Shown: piece after piece, positions 1 through 9,294 of the stretch
How the letters are laid out: the number at the start of each line of letters is the position of its first letter
Numbering within the stretch: the first letter of the stretch is position 1
NCBI RefSeq assembly: GCF_002899825.2
Contig: NZ_PPED02000002.1
Coordinates: forward strand, 286,159-350,158
Reading direction: 5' to 3'
DNA: 64,000 bases
Source of the DNA: Chryseobacterium phosphatilyticum
GTDB taxonomy: Bacteria > Bacteroidota > Bacteroidia > Flavobacteriales > Weeksellaceae
The notes under the pieces: model-generated
Told to the model about the DNA's origin: nothing
Databases searched by the model: none
The model's input: only the letters and a program-made list of their open reading frames with translations
Translations under genes and position numbers: made by a program

Positions 1-312
1 GGCAACAACGATTATTTTTGGAATTCTGTTTCGGTCGTAGTCTGAAAGATAATCGGTCAGTTGAGATACATATTTAAAGTGGGCATCTCCATCCAACAGA
101 TATAGAACCGGATAGCTCTGGAAAGATGAATACGCTACAGGCAGATGAACCCAAATACTTCTTGACTCATTCAGAATTTTTGATTCTATCAAAAAGGCAG
201 TGTCATTATTAGACGGAATGTTTTCAAGCTGCGAGAATGCTGAAAGGGACCATAAAGAAAAAAATAGCAGGGAAAACTTTTTCCACAGGAAAGAATAGAG
301 TTTTGAAATCAT
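1..312 (-). CDS. Putative esterase, alpha/beta hydrolase (3' part cut by window edge)
   Basis: Open reading frame on the minus strand starting at an ATG at 312 and running off the left edge, so only about 104 N-terminal residues are visible. It opens with a basic, hydrophobic signal peptide ending near SAFSQ. The following segment contains a sequence like PVLYLLDGDAHFKYVS and then RIPKIIVVA, which is the typical N-terminal strand and DG.F turn of the esterase D / enterochelin-esterase-like family (PF00756). Such proteins are secreted or periplasmic serine hydrolases. The catalytic Ser-Asp-His lie in the missing part, so activity cannot be judged. Confidence 0.7.
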   Translation of the reverse strand, partial: MISKLYSFLWKKFSLLFFSLWSLSAFSQLENIPSNNDTAFLIESKILNESRSIWVHLPVAYSSFQSYPVLYLLDGDAHFKYVSQLTDYLSDYDRNRIPKIIVVA

Positions 313-566
313 GGATTTTATATATTAAAGTAGCTTTTATTTCCATGTGAGTAGAATCGGTTTTTTTGAAAAAACATACAAAAAAAAGCAGCAGGCAGGC
401 TGTCAATTTTGTGTTGCTACTTTCATGAGATACAAAATAAAAGCATTAAAAACGGAAAAAAATATAAGATGCTTTTTTGAAAGATACTTCTGATGGGTTG
501 AACAGTTTTTCTCTTTTGCTGACTTTTGTTTTTATTCCGTTTTTAAATATGGAGTAAATAATTTAT

Positions 567-1070
567 CTATTTCTGATCTTTATAAATATTCCAGAAATTG
601 AAATCTGTCATTGGGGCATCCGTTATTCCAACATTTCGTCCCATGGTTACAATTTGTCCTCTGTGGTACGTGCTGTGAAGAATCGCATGTTGGATGTATT
701 CATACTTGGAAAAATCACATTGAAACCACTGAGATTCAATTTTTACATTTTTTGAAAGATCTTCTTCAGAAAGGCTTTCCACATAATCTACCAATTTCTG
801 CGAGTTGCTTCTAATAGCATTGAACACTTCCTCTTTGCTGCTTGCTGCAGTGGTTTTTTCAAAATCAAATTCATTGTTTTCGGCAATATGGCTCCACCAG
901 TATTCCTGGGTTTGCCATATGTGATGCAGGGTTTTTAAAATGGTTGGAAAGCTTGAAATAGTTTCCTGATTAAGTTGCTCATCAGATTTAGCAGATAGCC
1001 AGTCGATGTATTTATTGACTACCCAGTTATTGTAATGAACGCTTTTGGTGGTTAATGTTTTTAGGCTCAT
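567..1070 (-). CDS. DinB family protein
   Basis: A 167 aa cytoplasmic protein of the DinB/YfiT-like four-helix-bundle superfamily. Members bind a divalent metal through three histidines, and some act as thiol transferases, but most have no known substrate. Here the histidine pair at H49/H50 sits in the motif LHHIWQTQEYW, and the C-terminal metal motif HSTYHRGQ places H132 and H136. Length is normal for the family. It lies upstream of the next minus-strand gene's end with a short AT-rich gap (1071-1105 separates it from the isomerase gene), so co-transcription is possible. Function beyond the fold is not predictable. Confidence 0.85.
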   Translation of the reverse strand: MSLKTLTTKSVHYNNWVVNKYIDWLSAKSDEQLNQETISSFPTILKTLHHIWQTQEYWWSHIAENNEFDFEKTTAASSKEEVFNAIRSNSQKLVDYVESLSEEDLSKNVKIESQWFQCDFSKYEYIQHAILHSTYHRGQIVTMGRNVGITDAPMTDFNFWNIYKDQK

Positions 1071-1105
1071 AATGATTGATATTTTGTTGATTTGATATTG
1101 ATGAA

Positions 1106-1489
1106 TTATAATCCAAAATGCCTGTCTTTATTCGTATTTTCAGGATTAATCAATGCTCTGTTGCTATACGTTGCAGCTTCAAATTCATTGATATTCACAG
1201 ATAGAAATGAGGTTTCAGGGAGTAATTCTGTAAGACCAATACAGATTTGCTTTGATAAACTGGCTTTTTGCTCTGTATTTCGTCCTTCCATAATATATCC
1301 GAAAACATGCAGAAAATTCTTTTTATTATTTCCCAAGCGATAATGCTGATAGGGTTGTAGTCTGACTTTTATATCGTTGGGAGCAAATAATCCGGTAGCA
1401 TCAGCAGTTTCGTATACTACATTCATAATTTCATCAGCTGTTTTTTGCTGAAGAATATCTTCTGAACAGTCTATGATAAAATGAGGCAT
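1106..1489 (-). CDS. 5-carboxymethyl-2-hydroxymuconate Delta-isomerase family protein
   Basis: A 127 aa protein that begins MPHFIIDCSE. In the CHMI family (PF02962, tautomerase superfamily) the initiator Met is removed and Pro2 acts as catalytic base, and that proline is present. The conserved middle segment (HYRLGN, FGYIMEGR) and length also fit. In homoprotocatechuate degradation the enzyme isomerises 5-carboxymethyl-2-hydroxymuconate. No other gene of that pathway is visible nearby, so here it may act as a general tautomerase. Confident on family, not on substrate. Confidence 0.8.
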   Translation of the reverse strand: MPHFIIDCSEDILQQKTADEIMNVVYETADATGLFAPNDIKVRLQPYQHYRLGNNKKNFLHVFGYIMEGRNTEQKASLSKQICIGLTELLPETSFLSVNINEFEAATYSNRALINPENTNKDRHFGL

Positions 1490-1599
1490 AAATACTATTT
1501 TGGTTATTGATTTTGTGGTATATAAAAATAGTAAAAATATTGACAGCTCCTCAAAATAAAGAGGTTTTGAATAATGTGTTTTTTGTGACCTAAAAAGAG

Positions 1600-2187
1600 T
1601 TACGACTTACCTGTCAGTTTTTCTATCAATAATTTTCCACGAGGAGAAATTTCATATCCTACAGGATGGCTGATTGTCAGTCCTAAGTTTTTGAGTTTAC
1701 GAATATTCAATTTCAGCCATTCTTTTTCAAATCCCGTTATTTTAGCAATTCCTGTGGCATGTAGTTGGGGATGATCCTGTATTGTCAGTAAGACCGCTTG
1801 CGTCCAGTCTCCCCGTTTACTAAACTGATCCAACCGTTGTAATTTTTCCTTTAGTTTGATATAATCTTCATCACTGAGATCGGATTGTTCCCGTAGTTCT
1901 ATCCTTGGATCTTCAGAGTGATAACAAACAGAAATTTTAAAAATTGAGGCCGAGGGGTCGGAAGGAAATGATTGTAATAGCTGCTGTTTGTTTTTGAAAC
2001 CTGCTTTTGTAGCTTCTTCTTCGGAAATATCATTTTCATCCACAATTTCAATATCACCAATTTTGACAAGACCAATTGATGTTTTAACCAAGGTTCCTGT
2101 TTTTACAGACGCTTTTTTCCAACGCCTGAATGCCAGATTGATGTTTCCGGATTTAATCCCTTGAAGATGGAGTTCTTTAAATAACAT
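1600..2187 (-). CDS. ASCH/PUA-like domain protein (uncharacterised)
   Basis: A 195 aa cytoplasmic protein without signal or membrane segments. The N-terminal ~95 residues (AFRRWKKASVKTGTLVKTSIG followed by a GDIEIV strand and SEEEATKAGF) resemble the ASCH/PUA-like beta-barrel fold, which binds RNA or nucleotide-like ligands. The C-terminal half (TGIAKITGFEKEWLKLNIRKLKNLGL) looks like a winged-helix unit. The family assignment is by pattern recognition only. It is preceded and followed by ordinary minus-strand genes, with no operon clue to its role. Confidence 0.55.
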   Translation of the reverse strand: MLFKELHLQGIKSGNINLAFRRWKKASVKTGTLVKTSIGLVKIGDIEIVDENDISEEEATKAGFKNKQQLLQSFPSDPSASIFKISVCYHSEDPRIELREQSDLSDEDYIKLKEKLQRLDQFSKRGDWTQAVLLTIQDHPQLHATGIAKITGFEKEWLKLNIRKLKNLGLTISHPVGYEISPRGKLLIEKLTGKS

Positions 2188-2290
2188 AGTGACATGATAA
2201 TTCTTTTAAAGTTACGATTTACTGCCATATTTTATTAAGAATGAGAACTTCTTTTGCTAATTGCCATTCCTAAAAATGATACACGAAGTA

Positions 2291-2785
2291 TTACCAGATA
2301 CTTTTAATCTTATGAATTATTTCTTCTGCCATATCTTTTGTGATCCAATCTACAATTCTTATTTCTCTATCCCTATTTACAATAACAACAGAGTACGTAG
2401 AACCGCTCCATGAGAGATGATATCGAACCCCAAATTTATATTCTTCTACTGCAAAATCTTTTGACACGATATGGTCGATTTCCTTTTTTGAAAAGATTTT
2501 GGGGTGGGTAAATAATTTATTCTTGTATCGTACTGTTATGATATCCGATTCAATGATAAGAACTGTTTTTCCGAAGGTATTCCATAGCCATATATATAGA
2601 AAAATAATGAAAAGTCCGGTAAAAGGAGCTGCTGAAGAAATAAAATGTAAAACGGTTAGGAAATAATCATTCTGAACGCTGGTAAAAGGAATCACGACTA
2701 AAATAATAAACAGAGAAATGAATAAACCAATACTTGTGATAAAGGTTATTATCCAGTTGGTTTTATTTTTTATTTCAATAGTCAT
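2291..2785 (-). CDS. Small membrane protein, PH-like
   Basis: A 164 aa protein with two predicted membrane helices (about residues 12-34 and 46-70), followed by a soluble region of alternating strands and a C-terminal amphipathic helix. The soluble part (TVRYKNKLFTHPKIFSKKEI) is reminiscent of bacterial PH-like membrane proteins, but the match is weak. No function can be named. Start is the ATG at 2785; gene end and the next gene's start are separated by about 100 bases. Confidence 0.55.
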   Translation of the reverse strand: MTIEIKNKTNWIITFITSIGLFISLFIILVVIPFTSVQNDYFLTVLHFISSAAPFTGLFIIFLYIWLWNTFGKTVLIIESDIITVRYKNKLFTHPKIFSKKEIDHIVSKDFAVEEYKFGVRYHLSWSGSTYSVVIVNRDREIRIVDWITKDMAEEIIHKIKSIW

Positions 2786-2844
2786 TGGGGTGTGTCGTAG
2801 AGGCTTGGGATCTTGGCAATATTTTTTCTGTAGGGCTTGTTGTG

Positions 2845-3383
2845 TTAAGCTTCATAAATAAGCTGTACCACTCCGGATTTGAAAACATTGGTTTTAACAA
2901 GCTTTAGATTTAATCTTTCTTTCAGATCTTCAAAAAGAGGTTTCCCCTTTCCTAAAACAACGGGATGAGCAGATATTCTGTAAACATCAACCCAATTATT
3001 TTGAATAAAAGTTTTAATAAGGCTAGCGCCTCCATACAACCAGATATCTTTTCCACCCTGTTTTCTTATTTCAGAAACTTTTTCAATGATATCAGAAGAA
3101 ATAAAAGTAGCATTATCATCCTCTCTGTGTTGACTTGAAAATACAAATTTATTTTTTGAATGTACCCCTTTCCATAGCTTTTGTTCTTCCGGACCTGCAT
3201 TTTCATCAGGTTGATAGTTTCCCCATACATCATAGCTTACTCTTCCATAAAAAATGGTGTCAATGCCAGATAGAAAACCATCAAAATCCATGTCATCATC
3301 CATAATGCACCAGTCAACTTCTCCATTGGGGCCTTCAATAAATCCATCTAAAGTGGTGGCTAAATCCAGTACTATTTTTTCAT
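2845..3383 (-). pseudogene. Dihydrofolate reductase/RibD-C family protein with a frameshift just after the start codon
   Basis: The reading frame from 3303 down encodes a clear RibD-C/DHFR-like protein (FYGRVSYDVWGNY, KDIWLYGGASLIKTF, HPVVLGKGKPLF). Family members begin about 27 residues earlier, and that part is present in frame (VLDLATTLDGFIEGPNGEVD, encoded up to about 3370). No start codon lies in that frame. An ATG at 3383-3381 is followed by six A residues and would meet TAG; with seven A residues it would read M-K-K-I-V-L-D and join the frame exactly. So either a one-base deletion in a homopolymer inactivated the gene, or the base is a sequencing error, or translation slips or starts internally at 3303. 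Full product would be about 179 aa. It sits 12 bases after the VOC gene and is probably co-transcribed with it. Confidence 0.75.
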
Positions 3384-3395
3384 TTTGCAGGTATA

Positions 3396-3770
3396 TTATT
3401 TTTTACTTTTCAACTGAAATACATTTCCTTCGGGATCTGTTCCGTCACACAACCAGAAATCATAATTTTCAAATGTTTTGATTTCTCTCATTTCGATGTT
3501 TTTTGATACGAGCTCATAACGTGCAGCTTCAATATCAAGATCAATTTCAAAAACTATTTTTGTGTTGTTATCAAAGATATGATTTGTATTTATTTTTTTC
3601 AGGTATTGATCTCCTATTTTATGCAATCCGATTTTTGCGGCGCCGGCTTCAAGCAAAGCCCAGGTGGAATCTTCCTCAATAACCGTCAGGTTGAAATGTT
3701 CAACATAAAAGTTTTTAAGCAGTTCAACATCTTGTACATACAGGATGATGGTGTCTAATTTTACATTCAT
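3396..3770 (-). CDS. VOC (glyoxalase/bleomycin-resistance) family protein
   Basis: A 124 aa protein with two beta-alpha-beta-beta-beta modules of the vicinal oxygen chelate fold: the first from LDTIILYVQDVELLKNFYVE, the second from KIVFEIDLDIEAARYELV, ending in the characteristic FWLCDGTDPEGNVFQL strand. VOC proteins chelate a metal and carry out isomerisation, dioxygenation or drug binding; substrate is not predictable. It is the first gene of a probable two-gene unit with the DHFR-family gene 12 bases downstream. Confidence 0.85.
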   Translation of the reverse strand: MNVKLDTIILYVQDVELLKNFYVEHFNLTVIEEDSTWALLEAGAAKIGLHKIGDQYLKKINTNHIFDNNTKIVFEIDLDIEAARYELVSKNIEMREIKTFENYDFWLCDGTDPEGNVFQLKSKK

Positions 3771-3831
3771 GATGTAAGAGTTTGAAACGGAATTCTTATT
3801 TCATCCGGATTGAAAATCATTTTTTAAAATA

Positions 3832-5889
3832 TCAATTTACTTTTTCCATATCGAAAGATGTTTTCAGTTCTTTCATTATATCTAATAAATCCTTTTTCAT
3901 TCGGAAATATTTTCGACTCAGAAGATAAGGATATATATTAATGGCTTTCATCAGGAGCTGAAGATGGGTTTCCATATATTGATCATTATTAAAATATACC
4001 AGATCATTGCTAAGATAGTAATTCAGATCTTTTATTTCCTGTTCTCCTAAGTCAAGAGAGATTGTATGGCTATCCATATAAGGTTTAATTTCTTTTTTCA
4101 GTTTTTCCTCCAGAGGTTTAAGGGTTATAAAATTCCTTTTAATCTGATCGAAGGCTGTTTTGGTATTCATAAATGCGGTTGCATTGGCAATATCTGTATA
4201 AACAGTTAGCTTTTCGTCATATTGATGATCAAGATCAGCAAGAAGTCTGTAGGTATCGGTGAATTCTGATTTTCTGCCTGAATACGTAGCGGACCTTATA
4301 AAGTAGTTATAAATATCTGCATCATTCTGCTGAATCTGCACTTTAATTTCTGCAATCGAGTGTTCGATGACAGGGATTAATTTTTTTGCTTCCTTAGAAG
4401 TATACTTTTCCCCGTCATAATCAAATGTTTTTAGAATCAGTTCTTTATTGATAATGGCTTCAATTGTTTTTTTATCATTTTCAAGAGCGATCAGTGTATA
4501 CACCAATTCTACTTTTTCTTTACTGAACAATTCATCAAAAGATAATTCTTTAGAAAGCGTACTTTCCACAACGGTAAAGTCGGGATTCTTATTGTCATAA
4601 TAACTGTTGAATACTTTGTCAAAAGAGTCTTTCTTATACTGTGCTTCAAATTCTGTTTTAAAAATATCAAGATCCAGATCAGTTCTTCCTTTCTCATATT
4701 TTACTCCTGAAAAAAGTTTTGCGGTCAGTTTTTCTTCTGTCTGCTCAAAATGTTTAAACAGATCCCTTGCAGGTTCATTATCTGCTTCTTTGGTAATATT
4801 AAGGTTTCTGAGTTTTGTAATGCGCTCTTCGTGGGACGGATGGGATGCCCACTGATTTTCGATCACCAGTTTTGACTTGTTAAAAAGTCCGGATTCTGAA
4901 AGTTTTACATTGGGAAGGTGATGTTTTATCTCTAATTCATTTAATTGTGCAAAAAAGTTCATCACAAAAAACTGTTCTTTATAAATATTTTTGCTGGATT
5001 GATTTTTCGAAATTTTAGCTTCATAAAAGCTCAGTACATTACTATAAGAGTTGCTGGCCAGCTCTATTCTCAGCAGGGATTCTTCTAATGCAAGAGAACC
5101 TGCAATATGGGCAGCCACTTCATCGGCATGAAATTCCATTTCTCTGGAAAGTGCCATATGGCGGATATTGACGAAAGAATACATTTTAGTAAGAACCCAC
5201 TGGATTTTCTGAGTTATAAAAAGTGAAATAGCCGCAAAGATGGAGAAATATCCACTCATGCTTGCCCAGCTTTCTATAGAATTACGATACGACTCATCAT
5301 CATTAACCAGGTTGAAAATAATCTTATTAACATTATAAACATAACTTCCTACTTTCATAGAACGTTGGGAAAAGTGGCCAAACTCATGGGAGAGTATCGC
5401 TTTCAATTCTTGTTTGGTAGAGGTATTAACAAGCCCAACACCAATTGTCAGATTCTTTTTAATGGGCAGGAACATGCTCCAGAAACTTGAATCATAAAAA
5501 ACGCTGGCATTTACATCATAGGATAAATAAATCTTTTTGGGAAAATCAGTTTCTGTTTCTTTTACAATCTCATCAATCATTTTGAAAAGTTCCGGTTCCT
5601 GCGATCTTGTGATTTCCGTAAGGTGGCTCCTGTCATTAATATGTTTTTTGAATAAAAACTTGATAATAAAAAAAAAGATAAACACTCCGGTTCCTATGGC
5701 TCCGGCTCCCAGCATTAAGGTCAGAAACATTGGTTTTGCGATGATAAGCAGTATTCCTCCCACTACACAGGCTACCGTTAATAAAACGGTAAAAAGAAAT
5801 AAAAGAATATACACCATCACGAAAATCGTAATGGCCAGAACAGCGGATTTGCTTTTCTTTTTGAAATCCTCAGAAACTTGAATATACAT
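3832..5889 (-). CDS. M48 family metallopeptidase, membrane protein
   Basis: A 685 aa zinc peptidase. Two or three membrane segments lie in the first 80 residues. The zinc motif HEFGH occurs at residues 168-172 and the third ligand region EFHAD starts at E252, both as in M48 peptidases (HtpX/Ste24/Oma1 type). A further hydrophobic stretch is at about 212-228. The long C-terminal half (330-685) is charged and helical and lacks recognised catalytic features; large M48 proteins of this layout are common in Bacteroidota. Likely acts in membrane-protein or envelope quality control, which is inference. A transcription terminator for the upstream gene separates it from 5963. Confidence 0.85.
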   Translation of the reverse strand: MYIQVSEDFKKKSKSAVLAITIFVMVYILLFLFTVLLTVACVVGGILLIIAKPMFLTLMLGAGAIGTGVFIFFFIIKFLFKKHINDRSHLTEITRSQEPELFKMIDEIVKETETDFPKKIYLSYDVNASVFYDSSFWSMFLPIKKNLTIGVGLVNTSTKQELKAILSHEFGHFSQRSMKVGSYVYNVNKIIFNLVNDDESYRNSIESWASMSGYFSIFAAISLFITQKIQWVLTKMYSFVNIRHMALSREMEFHADEVAAHIAGSLALEESLLRIELASNSYSNVLSFYEAKISKNQSSKNIYKEQFFVMNFFAQLNELEIKHHLPNVKLSESGLFNKSKLVIENQWASHPSHEERITKLRNLNITKEADNEPARDLFKHFEQTEEKLTAKLFSGVKYEKGRTDLDLDIFKTEFEAQYKKDSFDKVFNSYYDNKNPDFTVVESTLSKELSFDELFSKEKVELVYTLIALENDKKTIEAIINKELILKTFDYDGEKYTSKEAKKLIPVIEHSIAEIKVQIQQNDADIYNYFIRSATYSGRKSEFTDTYRLLADLDHQYDEKLTVYTDIANATAFMNTKTAFDQIKRNFITLKPLEEKLKKEIKPYMDSHTISLDLGEQEIKDLNYYLSNDLVYFNNDQYMETHLQLLMKAINIYPYLLSRKYFRMKKDLLDIMKELKTSFDMEKVN

Positions 5890-5938
5890 GGAAATAATTT
5901 TTTACAATAATACATTCATAAACCTAATAAAACAAAAA

Positions 5939-5958
5939 ACCACTCTAAAAAGAATGGT
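5939..5958 (-). terminator. Rho-independent terminator after the DUF6985 gene
   Basis: An 8-bp stem (ACCACTCT with AGAATGGT, one G-U pair, 4-nt loop) lies just beyond the stop of the 5963-6913 gene. On the minus strand it is followed by a T-rich run. Confidence 0.7.
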
Positions 5959-5962
5959 TAGT

Positions 5963-6913
5963 TTATTTTTTTTGGAGATCCTCTTCAGCAACCCAACTGT
6001 CAAAAGCAATATCAGCTCCTCCGATTTCTATAACGCTGTCCTTATGAGTCATTATCCCTAATCCGTGCTCACTATCCCACGAACAGGAAAATCCATAGCC
6101 GATATACGGATATTCATCTTTGATGACAGAAGTAATATAAAAATAGGTTGGAGATAATAGGTCAGCGAAGCCTTGAACACTTTTTACATCCGGCATACAA
6201 TCAACCCTAGCCTCTTCGGAATACCCATAGTTTTTTTGTAACCCGGGATATTGTTTTAACAGCTCAAGTAAAATGTTTTCCAAAACATTTTCCTGGTTTT
6301 CCCGTAAATAGATGAGTCCGTTTTCCTGTTCTGCAGTAGGTTCTTCTGTGTACTCATCCTCTTCATCGAAAATCTCATAGTGAAAATAAACATCTTCTGT
6401 TCGAAAGAAGGTTTGCCAGTGTTTCAATTCAAGGCCGAGGTCAATATATTCATCATGATTCTCCTCTTCTCTGTCAGACAGATCTCTTGGATTTTTGAGA
6501 TGCTTGTTGAAAAATTCATAGCAAAAAGGAGCTCTTGAAAAAATGTAATCTTCATTTTCACTATAACATAAGTTGAAATATTCCAAAGCTTTTTCTTCAT
6601 TGCCACATTCCAGGCAACATTCTCCTTTGTAATAATTTCCGACGTAGGCAGGATTTTTATCTGCGGCAGAATGAAGGTCCATTCTGTGAAGCCATCGCTC
6701 CATATTCTCAAAATCCCTTAAACGGATATATTCATTAACCATACGGCTGTTGATGATATACGCCTGATAAATACTATATTTTTCATCGTCTGCCTCATTC
6801 CATTTTTCTTCTATAAATCTGGTGAGTTCTTCCTGAGTGATTTTGGAGGTTTTCAACATAGATTGATCTAAAAACAGATCAATCTCGCGGATGATTTTTT
6901 TTGCGTTTGACAT
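5963..6913 (-). CDS. TPR-like protein with C-terminal DUF6985 domain
   Basis: A 316 aa soluble acidic protein. Residues 1-130 are helical and repeat-like (NYYKGECCLECGNEEKAL) and look like degenerate TPRs. The C-terminal ~90 residues carry the pattern YIGYGFSCSWDSEHGLGIM followed by IEIGGADIAFDSW, which I recognise as the DUF6985 signature. This domain is often found beside DUF2004 and SUKH proteins among immunity-like genes of Bacteroidota. The next upstream gene is in fact a DUF2004 protein, 40 bases away. A role as an orphan immunity or antitoxin-like protein is inference. Confidence 0.7.
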   Translation of the reverse strand: MSNAKKIIREIDLFLDQSMLKTSKITQEELTRFIEEKWNEADDEKYSIYQAYIINSRMVNEYIRLRDFENMERWLHRMDLHSAADKNPAYVGNYYKGECCLECGNEEKALEYFNLCYSENEDYIFSRAPFCYEFFNKHLKNPRDLSDREEENHDEYIDLGLELKHWQTFFRTEDVYFHYEIFDEEDEYTEEPTAEQENGLIYLRENQENVLENILLELLKQYPGLQKNYGYSEEARVDCMPDVKSVQGFADLLSPTYFYITSVIKDEYPYIGYGFSCSWDSEHGLGIMTHKDSVIEIGGADIAFDSWVAEEDLQKK

Positions 6914-6953
6914 TTTTCTGCAGCATTTTAGGTGTTATAGATAAGCAATTATT

Positions 6954-7454
6954 TTAACTTTCCATAGCCATATAGTCCAACTGCCCGTTTTCGTCAGTAT
7001 TGATTACGACCAGGTAATCTGTCAGATCCTGCCCGATAGAATAATCCAGAATGGCAAAATTATCTTCACTGTCAGGGTAAAACCCAACTCTTACTAATTC
7101 CAGTTTTTTCAATAATTGTTGCTCAGGTCTTATGGTTGAGTCATCAAAATTGACAAGCTTTTTAAGCTGGTCCTGTTCAATTTCTTCAAGATGAAGTTCT
7201 ATATATGATTTGACGGTATCGCCGTCCTGGTCATGATAATCTTCTATGATGTAGGTTTTATTCTGGGTATCAAACTTCTCAATATTTTCGAGAAAGTTTT
7301 TCACTTTGTCCAATTGAGTAGCGTCAATACTTGTATTTTCGAAATTCAGATCGAGCTGAATTTCATTGCCTTTGAAGTCGATATTAACATCGTAATATTC
7401 TTCCAGATTTTGTATTGATATTTGTCCGAAGTGGGGGAGTGTGTATTTTGTCAT
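6954..7454 (-). CDS. DUF2004 domain-containing protein
   Basis: A 166 aa acidic soluble protein. An upstream ATG at 7490 is in frame, but the MTKYTLPHFGQISIQNLEEY start at 7454 matches the usual N-terminus of DUF2004 proteins, so I prefer it. The body alternates beta-strands and acidic helices and ends with YLVVINTDENGQLDYMAMES. DUF2004 proteins are small cytoplasmic proteins of unknown biochemical role, frequently linked with SUKH-like immunity proteins. Forms a likely unit with the DUF6985 gene downstream. Confidence 0.75.
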   Translation of the reverse strand: MTKYTLPHFGQISIQNLEEYYDVNIDFKGNEIQLDLNFENTSIDATQLDKVKNFLENIEKFDTQNKTYIIEDYHDQDGDTVKSYIELHLEEIEQDQLKKLVNFDDSTIRPEQQLLKKLELVRVGFYPDSEDNFAILDYSIGQDLTDYLVVINTDENGQLDYMAMES

Positions 7455-7556
7455 GGTGTTATTTTTTATGCTTCGACATATTGCCGGCATTTAAGTGAAT
7501 GTATAAACATTTTTAAGGCCGTAATGTACGGATTTATCCAAGGTTTTTTATGTTTA

Positions 7557-8201
7557 TCAATGATTACTGTAGGGCTTATTAATTTTATCCATTTCTTTTC
7601 TTAAATCTCCAATGGTGTATTGAGAAGGATCACAGGGTACAGAGGGAATTTCATGTTCGAATAAAAAATCATTGAGATCATCACAATTTTGCAATAAATT
7701 AAATTCTTTATTTTCTAAATCCAGAACGATTCCTTTGGTATTACCACCTATTAATTTGGTCCTTGAATTGATTACATCCAGCAATCCACCTGCCCATGCT
7801 GAGCTCATGTTTTCCTCAAAATATAAGAATCTTCCGTAGTTAAGAACCTTGCAAAACCTTGAATAAGCATTTGGATTAAAACCCCGGTCATCTTTATTGG
7901 TATATTTCCTATAGATCTGAAAATACATCTCTCCTTTGTACGAAACGGCTACTGGTTTTCTGACTTTCTGATCATTTGTTTTATCAAAAAAATATACTTT
8001 TTCCGGATTAACGGAGTCATCCTTTAGTGCGGTTTTGAAATAGAGTTCTGTGGTAGAGCTTGGGGTTTTATTCAGGACATCTTCTAATGTCATGTAAATA
8101 CCTTCCGGAAAATCTCCTCTTTGGATGGACGGATATTCTTTTTTCTGGCCGTTCGTGATCGTGAAAATAAAAGAGATACAGACGAAAATATACAACTTCA
8201 T
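7557..8201 (-). CDS. Exported hypothetical protein
   Basis: A 214 aa protein with a signal peptide (MKLYIFVCISFIFTITNGQ). The mature part starts KKEYPSIQRGDFPEGIYMTLEDVLNK and contains a YKGEMYFQIYRKY segment. This pattern, in which the protein describes itself as following an instruction-like 'GIY.T.EDF' motif, is common to uncharacterised secreted proteins of Chryseobacterium and Bacteroidota (possibly DUF6563). No catalytic motif is visible. Monocistronic as far as can be seen. Confidence 0.6.
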   Translation of the reverse strand: MKLYIFVCISFIFTITNGQKKEYPSIQRGDFPEGIYMTLEDVLNKTPSSTTELYFKTALKDDSVNPEKVYFFDKTNDQKVRKPVAVSYKGEMYFQIYRKYTNKDDRGFNPNAYSRFCKVLNYGRFLYFEENMSSAWAGGLLDVINSRTKLIGGNTKGIVLDLENKEFNLLQNCDDLNDFLFEHEIPSVPCDPSQYTIGDLRKEMDKINKPYSNH

Positions 8202-8498
8202 GGAATGCTTATTTTGAGAGGATTTGATTAGTTTTTCAAAGGTTAAATTACAAAAAAGCGCACATGAAAAAAGAAACTGGAAAAAGGTTAACGTTTATTT
8301 AATGTGTAAGGGAAGATTTTGCTTTGGATACAATAAAAACCGCTCTGCAAAACAGAACGGCTATTGTAAGTTTTATTTTTCGGTCATTATTTTTTAACAA
8401 TCAAAATTGAAGATCAAAAATAAAATAAGTGGTGGGGCTTACCTTACGGGAATCCTTAGGAGCAGAAGAGGAATATGCTATGATTACAAAATTTCACA
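8202..8498. other. Intergenic region with one terminator
   Basis: About 300 bases between two minus-strand genes. Contains the terminator at 8335-8362 and, nearer 8202, the presumed promoter region of the exported protein gene. No convincing small gene was found on either strand. Confidence 0.5.
8335..8362 (-). terminator. Rho-independent terminator
   Basis: Minus strand reads GCCGTTCTG, a short TTT loop, then CAGAGCGG followed by TTTTT. It is placed about 140 bases downstream of the 8499-9269 gene. Confidence 0.7.
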
Positions 8499-9269
8499 TT
8501 AGTAATCAACAATGATATAGTCTATTTTTTTAGTCACAAAAAAGTATCCGTCAATATAATCTTCAGAAGGAGGCTGCGCGTACTCCTTTCGTAATGCTGC
8601 GATTTCTTTTTTTGACATTCCTTTGGTGTTATTCTTAGACAATTCCGTTTTCTTATCGTTTTCCCAATCTTTAATATATTCTTTTACTTTAGTTTTATAG
8701 GCCTCTGTTTTTTTGTATTCTTCAAATTGGTTGATCTTAAACTGTATAAATTCATCTTTATCCAATTCTTTTTCCCTGACTATTGTATCGTTCTTAATGG
8801 TAATTAATTTATAATGATCATATAGAGACGAATAACCGAAATTGGAAAATTCGACTAATTTCCCATCCGGGATGACGAGGATACCGGAATAATTGAGAAT
8901 AACTTTTTTGTTTTTGAATAATTGTTTATATACAGAAATATAGTTTCGTTTTTCCGAATTGATATTTTGAACTTCAAGATCAGCTAAAATCAAGTTGTTA
9001 TTTTCAATTTTAAAAGTAGCAATATACCCACGGTAGTTTCCTGTTGAAAATGGAACAGGGATTGGCTTATTTCTATATTCCTTAAACATACTCAGGTGAG
9101 GGCCATAGATAGGATCATATTCAGAATTATCCTTGAAATATTTTTCCAAAGGATTATTGAGCAGCCTATATTCTTTGTTGTTGATGATAATTTTGTCTGT
9201 GGCCTGAGCTGTTGCCAGAATCTTTATTGTTGAGAAAGTAAGTAAGAATATTAGGATTTTAATTTTCAT
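8499..9269 (-). CDS. Exported hypothetical protein
   Basis: A 256 aa protein. An upstream non-ATG start would overlap the preceding gene; the ATG at 9269 gives a clean signal peptide (MKIKILIFLLTFSTIKILA) and is preferred. The mature part is a mixed beta-sheet region with lysine-rich helices toward the C-terminus (around residues 180-235), ending IDYIIVDY. No family recognised. Probably periplasmic or outer-membrane associated. Confidence 0.6.
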   Translation of the reverse strand: MKIKILIFLLTFSTIKILATAQATDKIIINNKEYRLLNNPLEKYFKDNSEYDPIYGPHLSMFKEYRNKPIPVPFSTGNYRGYIATFKIENNNLILADLEVQNINSEKRNYISVYKQLFKNKKVILNYSGILVIPDGKLVEFSNFGYSSLYDHYKLITIKNDTIVREKELDKDEFIQFKINQFEEYKKTEAYKTKVKEYIKDWENDKKTELSKNNTKGMSKKEIAALRKEYAQPPSEDYIDGYFFVTKKIDYIIVDY

Positions 9270-9294
9270 TCGGATCTCTGCGATATTTATTGTA

